Shown here one piece after another: positions 32,501-40,975 of a stretch of DNA of 64,000 bases. The notes under the pieces were generated by a model. It made no database searches and was not told the origin of the DNA. It saw nothing but the letters and a program-made list of their open reading frames with translations. The stretch is from Asterias rubens (taxonomy: Eukaryota; Echinodermata; Asteroidea; Forcipulatida; Asteriidae). Position numbers and translations under genes: made by a program. Position 1 is the first letter of the stretch. The number at the start of each line of letters is the position of its first letter. The stretch lies in contig NC_047069.1 of NCBI RefSeq assembly GCF_902459465.1, positions 4,621,171 to 4,685,170 of the forward strand. The letters are read 5' to 3'.

Positions 32501-35500
32501 AAAGGTGAATATTTATGGCAGGGCAAGATAGCCACCAAGACAACTTGATCCTCCTACAATGTCCCCATTGGAAAGCATTTACACTTTCGTACATTTTACA
32601 CTTTCGTCACGTTTTTGTTTTTTTTGGGGGGGGGAAACACCTTATCTCTCTATACTGACTTTTTTCAAAATGTCAGTTTTGGAGTAAAGCCCGGTTCATA
32701 CTTCCTCAATGCGAATGCGATACGAAGTTTGACGTCACAGGGCTGTTTTCACAGCGAATGTTTTGCGGTGAATGAGTTGAGCACATTTCAACTGATGCAA
32801 GTTATTCGTTGGGAAATTGTTACGCCAAATTCTGTATAGATAGCGCAATTGCAGGAAGTATGAACCGGGCTTTTTAAGGCAGTTAAGCTGTGGAAGGGCC
32901 GAGTCAGAAAAGTAATTTGCTTTGTTTTGATTTCTCAGTGTTCATAGAGAAGAGGTCTCTCTCCTTATGGAAGAAAAGAAGGAGGAATGTGAACTCCTTC
33001 AGGCCAAGATTCGTTTTGAGAAGGACAGTCACAGCAAAGAGATAGACATTCTGCAGGAAGAGGTAGGCATGCCAATTGTTATCATCAATGGTTGCATCAA
33101 TGCTATGGCTTAAAATTGTCGCAAGACAACAGGGGCCAATTTTCATAGAGCTGCTTATAAACACAACAAAATTATGGTGACAAGGACAAGGTTACAAGCC
33201 AAAGTACTATGTCGCATGTACCATCTTTGACTCGGGGTATCCTGCTTCATTGTTGCTCATCAGAAAATTGTAAAGTTAGACTTTTTGAACAGGTCTTAAA
33301 ATTGGGCCTTCAGCCCAGTTGTGTAGAACTGCTTAAAGGCACTGGACAACTTTGGTAATTGAACAGTATACTCTGAAGACGAGCAGAGTATACTGTTAGA
33401 AACGTCAAGACCAAACCGGCTCTTTTTAGAGCCACCACTCCTTCAAAAGAGATTTTATTTCACTCATGGTTGTACCCGCAAGTTTACAGATAATATTTAT
33501 ATTTATAGTTACTCTTATAACTCTCTACAGAATTTCCATTCTGAAATGGTAGGCCCCCCTATATTGTTTAATACTCTATCCATGATGCTCCTAACTATAG
33601 CTTGACCAAACAAAGCATCTCCTGTACCAGCAGCAGTCATCTTCAAGGTATGGTCTACCCCCAGCCCTTGATCCCTTGCCTGTTGATGTCAGCATGCACA
33701 GCCTAGACAGTCTGGACGATGGTGAGCTTAACCTGGCAGAGCTCGACACAGGCTCTAGGGCTAGTATTGCGTCCAATGCCTCAGGAGACAGCATCCGATC
33801 CACAGACAGTGCCAGATGTGAGTTAGATACTTGAAAGAAATATAAATTTGTACTTGACATCTATCTTTGTCGTCATGCTTGATTCATTTGAATTGTTAGG
33901 TAATTATTTTAAACATTGGTAATCTTCAAATGCATTAGTATAATTTGTTTTCATAATTTGATAGCCTCTATGTAAATAACGTCCGTCGATATATCGAAAA
34001 TACTCAAAAACTCGATATTTTTTTGACATCGAAATCGCCGATGTCACTTTTATAATCATATCGTAATATCGGATTTTCGATATATATCGAAAATTTCGAT
34101 GTTTTGAAAATTTTGATGTTCCTAAATGATATCGAAAATACCAAAAGAGTGTCTTGAGTATTAGAAAAGCCGTCGTCGTTATGTAGTTTCATCATTTTGA
34201 GTTGCCCTATTAAATAAAATACGTTTTACAACCAAGTATGTCTGCATGTTCTTTGTGTTTTCGCCATCAGCCGCCGGCCCGCCGCAGAAGTTCACGACCC
34301 CGCGGCGAGCGCACGGTAAAACCTCAAAAGAAACCGCCGCTGCTGCCCTAGCCTATCGGCTGTTTAAGATGCAACTTCCCATTGTGCATGTGATCAAAAT
34401 CAATGCGTCTTCATCACAGCATTATTGACTTTGCAAAAATACCCCGCAAAAACTTCCCCGAATCAACAAGACAAAACAAAACAAGGAAGAAAACAATCTT
34501 ACGTTATACAGTAAAATAATCTTTCTATCAATCCAAGGTATCGTAATGGCGTCATTTTGGTCAAATAAAGCCTACACGTTGTGTTGTTTTCGGTAAACAA
34601 GCTAACATTTCCGAGGAACTATATGCTTCGCAGACCACGCTGTCGGCGGCTATTGCGTGCGTACCAGCGAAGACTATGCTGTCGTACGGTTTAAGCGTGC
34701 ACACCAGCGTGTATGGTTATTGCAATTCGGGGGGAAAACCCGTTTGCCCAAGCATGCGCAGACACATGCAGTCTTTGGTCAAGGCGGTATCGCGTGATGC
34801 ACTGCGTTATTTCGACAATAGAGGGCGTTCTAGCATTCAATGTTTCTTGCCTTTGTTATAGAATGCAAAGTAAAAAGACTACAAGCCTTTATTGGAGACT
34901 ATGTGACTGCATGCTGCCTGCGTTTTATATTGTGATCGCTGAGGGTAGGTCTGTGTTTTGCGGGACTTTCTAGTGATTTTTTTCCGATGATTATCTCAAC
35001 CATTTTCAACCGTAAAGGTAGTCCGCGCGCTCGTCGGACAACTTGATTGACACTTCTACGTCAATGCATCGGCAACTCACAAAGGCTCTGTGTCATTTTG
35101 AGACAGCCAATCATGGCCAATCACGAATCGAGAATTGTGGTGAGCGTTCACCAATTGGCCAAGCCAGCGGTAGCGGCGATCATACTTTGTTGTAAAACCA
35201 GAAATAATCGGGGCGGGACTACGCAATTTGAAATTGTTTGGACTACAAACAAGTTCGGGGGATCAGACAAAAACAGGTTGAAATGTAACCCTATTAAACT
35301 GTCAGTCTATGGTATATATATTTCTACCTCCATGAGTATACCAAGTGCTGTTTTTAGGCTTCCATCTTGAGCGCGGGAAATACTCGATATATCGAGTATA
35401 CTCGATATTAAATTTTCGATATATCGGTTATGGGAAAAAACCGACATCGACGGACGTTAATGTAATAGGCTCAAAAATCAAGACTGGAAACAGCATTATG

Positions 35501-38500
35501 ATGTAGTTGTAATGTGTTTTATTCCATTGTTCCAACGGTGGAAACCGCGCGCAGCCAGCGCTGTACAAACCTTTTATCTCTTTAAAAACAACTCCTTGCA
35601 GACCATCTACAAAACTTTGGAACCTTTGTAAATTGCTCTTTCTACAACGCTGGTAATCTTCCTTCCCTTCTACATACAGGCAAGTATACAATTGAGATAC
35701 ACAGCCGTCAGCACACACCAGTTAACGAGTCGCTAACCACAAGCCAAACGACCACAACGCACCTGTCCACCAGTCGACACTCCATCACCTCCAATCAGCT
35801 ACACCTGTCTTCCCACAGTAACCTGTCCGATAGTCTCAACTTGAGCCGCCTCGGACCGCTGTCTGTGTCTAGGGCCAGCACTGACCGTGGGGATAACCTC
35901 CCCGATCAGGTGTCGGAGACCATTGATGAGCTTAGTTGCAGTCAGAGCAAGACCAGGAAGATTAGGGCTTCCATGAGGCAATCCCTTGTCAGCCGCAAGA
36001 CAACAGGTAAGACTAGTATTTACATTTCTTCTTTACAATTTCAGATACAGGATTTTCATAAGCGTCAAGCGTATTTCTTCCCAGCAATATTTTTTATTGG
36101 ATAAGTAGTTAAAGGCATCAGATATTATTGGTATTAACTGAAGAATAATTGTTAGCATAAAAAGTTACTTGGTAACAAGCAATGGAGAGCTGTTGATAGT
36201 ATAAAACAAGAAAGAGAGGCTTCTAAGAGAGTTTGCTATAACACCATGTGAATATAGTCAAAATGGTGTTACAACAAAACTCTCTTAACTTGCCTCAAAT
36301 GACACTACATCTCCCACTGCTTTTGCATGTAGGCCGTGGCCGTTTCTTCATCGTAAATAACTGCGAGGAGGAGCCTGAAGTCTTTGACTGGAACCGCTTG
36401 TCGGAGCTGCAGCGCAGGAACACCCTCTGTCTCCCCCACCTGCAGACGTCTTACCCGGTGGAGACGCAGACCAGACCCCCGCAAGAAATCTCAGACGATA
36501 GTCTGAAGCTGGGAGAAACCACAGAAGGGTCTGGTGGAGAGATGATGACGCGCTCAATGCGCAAACGAAAGAGCGGAGATCTGGAGCTTCCACCAGGGGG
36601 TGGGCCAACAAAGGTTTGTGTGACATATTTTTTAGGTTTGTCCGTTTGCTTGTGCTTTTGCTTAGTTTGTACTTGATTTGATCAAGCTTGTGGTTTGTCA
36701 AGATTTTTCCTCATTATGGGCTTTGTCACAGATCCTCCATGTTTACCCATGGGCCTTCAGATTTTGTTGGAGACTGCCCTTATTATGACCAAATTGCTTT
36801 TTGCGTTTTCTTCGATTTGGGAGCAGACTGATTCTCAGTAAAAAATAACTTATGTAAACTTCTTTGTTACTCTGTTTACTCTGTAGGACAACAGCCTGTT
36901 TCTCAGTAAACGTAATTTCTGTAAACCTCTTTGTTACTCTGTTTACTCTGTAGGACAACAGCCTGTTTCTCAGTAAACGTAATTTCTGTAAACCTCTTTG
37001 TTACTCTGTTTACTCTGTAGGACAACAGCCTGTTTCTCAGTAAACGTAATTTCTGTAAACCTCTTTGTTATGCTCTATGTAGATGAAAACATCAAACTCT
37101 TACCATGCCATGCCACCTCCTCCCCCACCTGATATGAACAACATGGCCAAGAGATCAGTCTCCTTGCAGAATATGAAGTCCACAGCTGCTGGATTATCCT
37201 CAAGCTCCAGCCTCCAAAGCAAGGTAAGGCCATAGACCTATTATTTATATTGACCAGAGCGCTTCTTCGTTTTTTTTAAGCCCCCAGTGGTCGATTTCAC
37301 AAAGAGTTAGGACTAGTCCTAGGAGATATTAAAAAAATGAGGCTATTCCTAAGTTAGGACGAGTCACTCGTGCAAACTCGAGATAAGACTAGTCTTAACT
37401 CTCTGTGAAATCCACCCTAGGGCCCAATTTCATAAAGCCTGTAAGCACACAAAATATGCTAAGCACAGAATAATATTGCATACCAGAAACAGGTTACCAG
37501 CCAAAATTACATTAAGTTTGCATTGTTGTGGCTGTTGCCCCACTCAATTTTTGCTTGGCAAAGTTTATAATTTAGTGATCTAGTTGTTGATGCAATGATT
37601 ACTGCACCCATCCGACAGATTGATTCTGATTAATCGTTTCAGAATTTTGTTATTTTAAAAAACAGTGCTGTCCTTTAATATTTATCAACCAAAAAATAGA
37701 TTTTTATTCTTTTTCAGCCACAGGAAAACAGCAGAGGATTAACCAAGAATATCAGCAGCAGTAGCATCAGCAGCAACACAAGCATCCGCAGCAAAGCAAG
37801 CACCCACAGCACAGCGAGTAACAACAGCAGAACAACAACAAGTGGCAGTAACAGTAGAATAGACCGAGCTGGCGTACTGCGAGCCAGCACAAAGTCCAAC
37901 AAGAGGCATGGGGCAGTTGAGCCGAGCACCAAGGCAGAAAAGGTACAAATGTTGATTAATAAACTTGGCATAGAGCTGGGCCCAATTTTATGGCTCTGCT
38001 TACCGTAAGCACAGAATCGGCGCTTACGGAAGCAGGGAATTCTGTGCTTACGGCAAGCGTATTTCAAGGGTTAGCGGCAAATTTGGGCTTCTGCACGTGC
38101 GTACTTTACTTTACTAGGCATTCTACGCTTATAAGGCTAGCGCAGAAACTCGGCGCTTGCACGTAAGCAGAGAATCGCGATCGTAAGCGCATAATTCGGC
38201 GGTAAGCAGAGCCATGAAATTGGGCCCTGCTTATAAGCAGAGAATTATGCTTGAGACCTTTCTGCTAAACTCTGCCCAGGCCTTAAGAGAACAATATCGG
38301 TTGAAGTAAAAGTTGAAGTGAACTTTATTAATTCTCAAAGTTCCAGTGTCTGGTATTGATGGATTGTATACACTGCGCAGCCAACCTTACTATGCTTGAT
38401 GTGATGAGGCCAAGTTATGATTCTTACAAAATGTCTTACCAAAGTTCAAAGCTTTGGCATAATACCATTTATCAGTATCAGCGATTCTGGTTGACAATTT

Positions 38501-39346
38501 AAAGTAAAACCTCCAAGTACTAAGGTTAATGATATTTTGTTCATTTTGCTCACACAGCAGAACGACCCACGTCGAGAGAGCATCGCCTTCAGTGTTGGCT
38601 TCTCCCCCAAACCCCAAGCCAGACGCCGCGCCTCCAGAATGTCTTTATCAAAGAAGGCAACCAACAGCCCTAAAGTACAGGCAGCTGCACCGGGAATAAC
38701 ACCCAGCAAGAAATCATCCAGAAGGGTATGTGTCCTATTCTCATGAGCCAGGTTCAAATTAACAATATTTGTGTCGTGTCGCAGAAGGTTTAATTAATTT
38801 TTTCTGACCTAAAACGAAGCTTTCAAAAGTTGTTATTATTGCAAAGCTGATAAAGTTGACAAACTCAATCAAGTGGACATAAAATTGCAGACCACAGCAG
38901 CTGCAAGCGACTTGTGCCAAAATTCCCTCAGCGACCAAAAAAAGCTGCAAGAACGGACCTTCCAATCACAACCATGAATTGACGCTTTCCATGTAGAGAT
39001 AGGATAAGATAAGACAAGAACTTTTCATTATTCCACGCTAGGGAAGTAAAACTGTTTTGCCCTGTTTGCTTTCAAGACATTTTGCGAAAACAAAGACAAA
39101 ATTGAGTTTTAAAAAATCAGCAATTTGAATCATTTCAGGAGATGATTCATACACAAATGAATGGTCTCTAAAGGATTCAAACTTTTTTGTTACCCCTCAC
39201 CAATTTTCTCTTTACAAAGTCTCCCTTTCAACAAATATCTGCTATTTGTTTCTCCATCATCAATATAAACTTGATACTTATTGTTGTTTTTCCTTTTTTT
39301 CATTTTTTTTTTACAGAGATCTATTGCTAAGTGGCTTGCCAAGTAG
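20586..39346 (+). CDS. NUMA1: NuMA, nuclear mitotic apparatus protein 1 orthologue (22 coding exons)
   Basis: NuMA is a large nuclear coiled-coil protein that moves to spindle poles and cortex in mitosis, bundles microtubules and recruits dynein-dynactin. The exons are 20586-20621, 21013-21098, 22243-22316, 22542-22802, 23412-23545, 24335-24458, 25191-25308, 25886-25991, 26190-26439, 26824-26960, 27230-27272, 27781-27821, 28513-31486, 32094-32199, 32939-33062, 33601-33817, 35680-36006, 36333-36613, 37083-37223, 37718-37942, 38558-38725 and 39317-39346. They total 6003 bases, 2000 residues plus TAG, with all phases compatible; human NuMA is about 2115. Residues 1-197 match the Hook-like N-terminal domain (WVNSVGVGNCVESLQQLQDG). 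Residues about 198-1538 are coiled coil. The tail carries the family signatures LDSLDDGELN, FDWNRLSELQRRNTLCLPHL and RRESIAFSVGFSPK. A 45-base candidate extra exon lies at 34271. Identity rests on recalled family features, not on a search. Confidence 0.95.
21335..21625 (-). repeat. dispersed repeat, family I (copy 2)
   Basis: Reverse complement of 16075-16340, located in NUMA1 intron 2. Shared landmarks include CAGGCTTAATCATGCTGAGA and AAACATCATCCAACCTC. Confidence 0.65.
23160..23330. repeat. foldback MITE, family D (copy 1)
   Basis: The right end is GCATTCGCAGGAAGTATGAA followed by CCGGGCTT, and the left end is a diverged inverted copy (CATACTTCTTGCGAATGTGA). TTTTGACGTCACATGGCTGG lies inside. 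It sits in NUMA1 intron 4. Similar elements are at 24085 and 32686. Confidence 0.7.
24085..24220. repeat. foldback MITE, family D (copy 2)
   Basis: GAATGCGATACGCATTTTGA at the left and TTCGCATTCGCAGGAAGTAG followed by GAACCGGGCTT at the right. It lies in NUMA1 intron 5 and appears truncated at the left. Confidence 0.65.
26455..26640 (+). repeat. dispersed repeat, family J (copy 1)
   Basis: Contains CATCTTTGAGAGGGCAAAG, TTTTGCAAAGGGCACTTGCA and AAAGGGGCATCAAGGCCAAG. It starts about 15 bases after the donor of NUMA1 exon 9, and the open frame there reads straight from exon into repeat. Copies on the other strand are at 46655 and 54115. Confidence 0.65.
27038..27175 (+). mobile_element. Penelope-like 3'-end fragment (family G, copy 2)
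   Basis: Contains GATGACGATCAGAGCATACT, a following ATCGAAAC, the TTCTTTTCAGAACCACTCC hairpin and GTTGTGTTACCACAAACTTT. It matches the 3' non-coding part of the element at 11040-11400 in reverse orientation. It sits in NUMA1 intron 10. Confidence 0.7.
27309..27615 (+). repeat. tRNA-derived SINE, family S (copy 2)
   Basis: Head GTTGTGGCTGAGCAGATAAG (A-box region) and TTTGAGTCCC (B-box region), with a tail CTGTACAGCACTTTGAAACA followed by AGCGCTATATAAATGC. The tail motif is shared with other SINE copies in the window. It is intronic in NUMA1 intron 11. Confidence 0.7.
28513..31486 (+). CDS. NUMA1: NUMA1 exon 13: central rod with a 91-residue repeat
   Basis: One uninterrupted 2974-base exon (residues 471-1461 of the model) encodes heptad-rich coiled coil. 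A motif of the form L-[ST/K]-E-E-[VI]-x-S-A-x(4)-K-Q-Q-E recurs with its leading Leu codon at 28852, 29125, 29398, 29671, 29944, 30238, 30511, 30784, 31057 and 31330. Eight of nine spacings are exactly 273 bases (91 residues, 13 heptads). The other is 294 (one extra heptad pair of 7 residues). A related partial start lies at 28663. The donor is AAG|GTGAGA at 31487. Large rod exons are characteristic of NUMA1. Confidence 0.95.
29270..30600 (+). repeat. NUMA1: 840-base intra-exon duplication in the NUMA1 rod
   Basis: The segment from about 29270 to 29760 is nearly identical to the one 840 bases downstream (about 30110 to 30600); bases 29341-29400 and 30181-30240 are identical. The offset equals three 273-base units plus 21 bases. 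This indicates a recent unequal exchange or gene conversion within the exon. Confidence 0.9.
32686..32874. repeat. foldback MITE, family D (copy 3)
   Basis: Complete copy with ends AAGCCCGGTTCATACTTCC and GGAAGTATGAACCGGGCTTT and interior GCGAATGCGATACGAAGTTT plus GACGTCAC. It lies in NUMA1 intron 14. Confidence 0.85.
33131..33308. repeat. foldback MITE, family B (copy 3)
   Basis: The left end is GGCCAATTTTCATAGAGCTG followed by CTTATAAACACA, and the right end is AGGTCTTAAAATTGGGCC. It lies in NUMA1 intron 15, next to a fragment of a family A terminal repeat (33333-33360) and a Penelope-like tail. Confidence 0.65.
33362..33485 (+). mobile_element. Penelope-like 3'-end fragment (family G, copy 3)
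   Basis: CTCTGAAGACGAGCAGAGTA, then ACTGTTAGAAACGTCAAGAC, a GGCTCTTTTTAGAGCCACC hairpin and AAAGAGATTTTATTTCACTC. It is the same unit as in the other G copies, in plus orientation, in NUMA1 intron 15. Confidence 0.65.
33601..39346 (+). CDS. NUMA1: NUMA1 exons 16-22: C-terminal tail
   Basis: These exons encode residues 1539-2000. In order they hold the acidic SMHSLDSLDDGELNLAEL motif, a Ser/Thr-rich stretch, and the conserved EEEPEVFDWNRLSELQRRN block (D of DWNR about residue 1738) with SYPVETQT. A basic MTRSMRKRKSGDLE follows that could act as a nuclear signal. Then come a Pro-rich YHAMPPPPPPDMNNMAKR, a Ser-rich exon, and RRESIAFSVGFSPK. In human NuMA the corresponding region binds LGN, importin, microtubules and 4.1 proteins. 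The last exon is only 10 codons (RSIAKWLAK-stop). Exon 21 has a tandem NAGNAG acceptor. Exon 19 is preceded by a 67-base tandem repeat. Confidence 0.9.
33979..35457. mobile_element. candidate non-autonomous DNA transposon with ACGTCCGTCGAT inverted ends
   Basis: The ends are perfect inverted repeats ACGTCCGTCGAT (33979-33990) and ATCGACGGACGT (35446-35457). Inside them are AT-rich palindromic clusters built of TCGATATATCGA and related words. ATGTAA lies outside both ends and may be a target duplication. No transposase was recognised. The interior is more GC- and CpG-rich than the surrounding intron. It occupies most of NUMA1 intron 16 and contains a candidate 45-base exon. Confidence 0.6.
34271..34315 (+). 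CDS. NUMA1: candidate 45-base cassette exon of NUMA1
   Basis: CATCAG precedes and GTAAAA follows a GC-rich 45-base segment. Its phase matches exon 16 and exon 17 exactly, with 1 base carried in and out. It would insert the 15 residues SAGPPQKFTTPRRAH before GKYTIEIHS; skipping it gives CKYTIEIHS. The resulting RRAHGKYTIEIHS is weakly reminiscent of the RR-rich segment at the equivalent place in vertebrate NuMA. It lies inside the candidate transposon 33979-35457. Expression data would be needed to confirm it. Confidence 0.45.
36107..36230 (-). repeat. foldback MITE, family A (partial copy)
   Basis: TTAAAGGCATCAGATATTAT at the left and then TAATTGTTAGCATAAAAAGT and AGCAATGGAGAGCTGTTGAT as in copy 1. 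The right half is missing. It is in NUMA1 intron 17. Confidence 0.6.
36820..37075 (+). repeat. 67-base tandem repeat carrying 3' splice-site look-alikes
   Basis: Units starting with GACAACAGCCTGTTTCTCAG begin at 36887, 36954 and 37021, exactly 67 bases apart, and a diverged unit precedes them. Each junction ends in TTTACTCTGTAG, a pyrimidine-rich AG. The array ends eight bases before the true acceptor of NUMA1 exon 19 (AG at 37081-37082). Confidence 0.9.
37288..37420. repeat. foldback MITE, family C (copy 1)
   Basis: The ends are GTCGATTTCACAAAGAGTTA and TAACTCTCTGTGAAATCCAC, with GGACTAGTCCTAGGAGATAT inside. It lies in NUMA1 intron 19, immediately left of a family B fragment. Confidence 0.8.
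37422..37565. repeat. foldback MITE, family B (copy 4, partial)
   Basis: Starts GGCCCAATTTCATAAAGCCT and GTAAGCACACAAAATATGCT; the right terminal repeat is not complete. Confidence 0.6.
37977..38226. repeat. foldback MITE, family B-like subfamily
   Basis: The ends are GGGCCCAATTTTATGGCTCT and AGAGCCATGAAATTGGGCCC. The interior is rich in GTAAGCACAGAATCGGCGCT repeats in both orientations. It is in NUMA1 intron 20. Confidence 0.75.
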
Positions 39347-40146
39347 TCGTCCATACGGGTCCATCCTGCTCATCAGTTTATTACAAGGTTTTGTTAGGTT
39401 CAAATAGTTGATGAGGCGTTACCGTGATATCTGCTTAGCATGGAAAACATTTCCAAACTTTTGGATAACGGTTTACACACTTTGTGACGCTCCATGCTAA
39501 AACTTCGAATGGGATTGCACTAATTCGAGAAGTGACTGTTTTTGCCATGCTGCATCACAAATGATAAGAGTTTAGTGTGTTCATAATTTCATCCCGATTG
39601 TAAAAACATTGTTGTTGTTTTTTCGTGAAGTTTGTGATTGCATTTTTACATGAGTTTATTCCGAATCAAAAGTAATACCATTGGAATTTTGATTGGTTAA
39701 AATTCTCTGTTCGACCCCCCCCCCCTGTAAATAGGTTCTTTTTAAGCTAGATATGACAGCATTGTCTATCGACTTGTACATATTGTGGTTGTGGGATCTA
39801 TGCAAATGGAACATGAGAGAACAAGAAAGGGGACCAATTAATTTATAAATTCAATCTCAATTATCAATTATGTTTCCAGTGATTGTACATATTTTTTACT
39901 TTAAAAACAACAGATATGTTGAATACAAACTACTTTTAAAAGCTTTGCTTTGAAGGACTGGTATGAACCCTTTGCACTGGTGATACACACGCGGCTACTG
40001 ACTTTCGGTCTGGTTTGACTTTCAACTTGTATGTAAAGATATGGTGATGTTGAAAATGCGCACATGCCACATTCAGTATGACCACTACACAGTTGCGTAC
40101 AGGGAATCTAAATGGTGCAACAAATTTTATTGAGGGGCTGGACATA

Positions 40147-40337
40147 GGGGTCCCAGTTCACACGGCTTTTATGCATACAAATTTGCTAAGCACTACAAAC
40201 TCCTGCTTAGAAGGAGCTGGTTACCAGCCAAAATTACATAACTTTTACAATGTTGCAACTGGCGACTTATTTTTTGTTTAGCAAAGAAATTTGCACAGCA
40301 TAATTTTCTGCTAAACACCTTTATGAAATTGGTCCTG
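40147..40337. repeat. foldback MITE, family B (copy in NUMA1 3' UTR)
   Basis: Interior AATTTGCTAAGCACTACAAA and GGTTACCAGCCAAAATTAC, with right end ACCTTTATGAAATTGGTCC. The left end is diverged. Confidence 0.65.
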
Positions 40338-40948
40338 GGTGAATTGGGTGCAGACTTGAAAGCAAGCTTTTGGGTTTAAAGTTGTTATTTTGAATTGTTT
40401 TGTCTGTATGATTTTCAGTGCAGTTTATTCAGAGCAGCTTTTACATTAATTCAGGGTTTAGTATGAAAGAAAAATCTAGGTTGTTTACTTCACTTTTTTG
40501 TTCACGTTTTGAGGATTACAGAGAAATTTGTTTGGGCTTTTAAATGCATTTATTCTGCAAAAATCGAATGAACTGACCATTGTTTTAAGAGGTGATTCGA
40601 GGCAAATGTACTTTGTTTTAATTGGTAATAGTGGACAAATAAAACAATGGTTTGTTCATGGTGGTGGTCATAAGTTATTTTTAGTTTTGTTTTGCCAATA
40701 ATAAAACACAAACATGTAAATAGCAACAACAAAAATCCTTGTTAATTGTAAATAATAGATTTTCTATTGCACAAGTCATTGATTTGACGTACCATGAGTT
40801 TGCCGTGGGGTTGATTACTAATACATGCACTGACATTGTTTGGGGCCAAGTCTTAGTTTCTTACATTTAAATGATGCATAGTTGATGTGGACAATCAAAG
40901 GTGAAAGGTGGTATATAAATTGTGTGTACTGCGAGTAATGTGCCATTA

Positions 40949-40954
40949 AATAAA
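40949..40954 (+). promoter_or_regulatory. NUMA1: candidate NUMA1 polyadenylation signal
   Basis: AATAAA about 1.6 kb after the stop codon, followed by a T-rich stretch (GATTTTTAG...GTTTTTC) suited to cleavage. Confidence 0.4.
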
Positions 40955-40975
40955 CAAAGTGATTTTTAGACACTA

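Larger units (their letters stand above)
39347..40975 (+). other. NUMA1: NUMA1 3' UTR (predicted)
   Basis: Runs from the stop codon to about 20 bases past an AATAAA at 40949-40954. It contains a family B MITE (40147-40337). No other gene is seen. A further AATAAA near 40700 could give a shorter form. Confidence 0.45.

Noticed and set aside
36887-37075. Possible CRISPR-like array
   Set aside because: The 67-base units are contiguous direct repeats without spacers, in a eukaryotic intron.
37714-38067. Leu-rich minus-strand open frame
   Set aside because: Antisense of the Ser-rich NUMA1 exon 20; apparent membrane segments are an artefact of complementing Ser/Asn codons.
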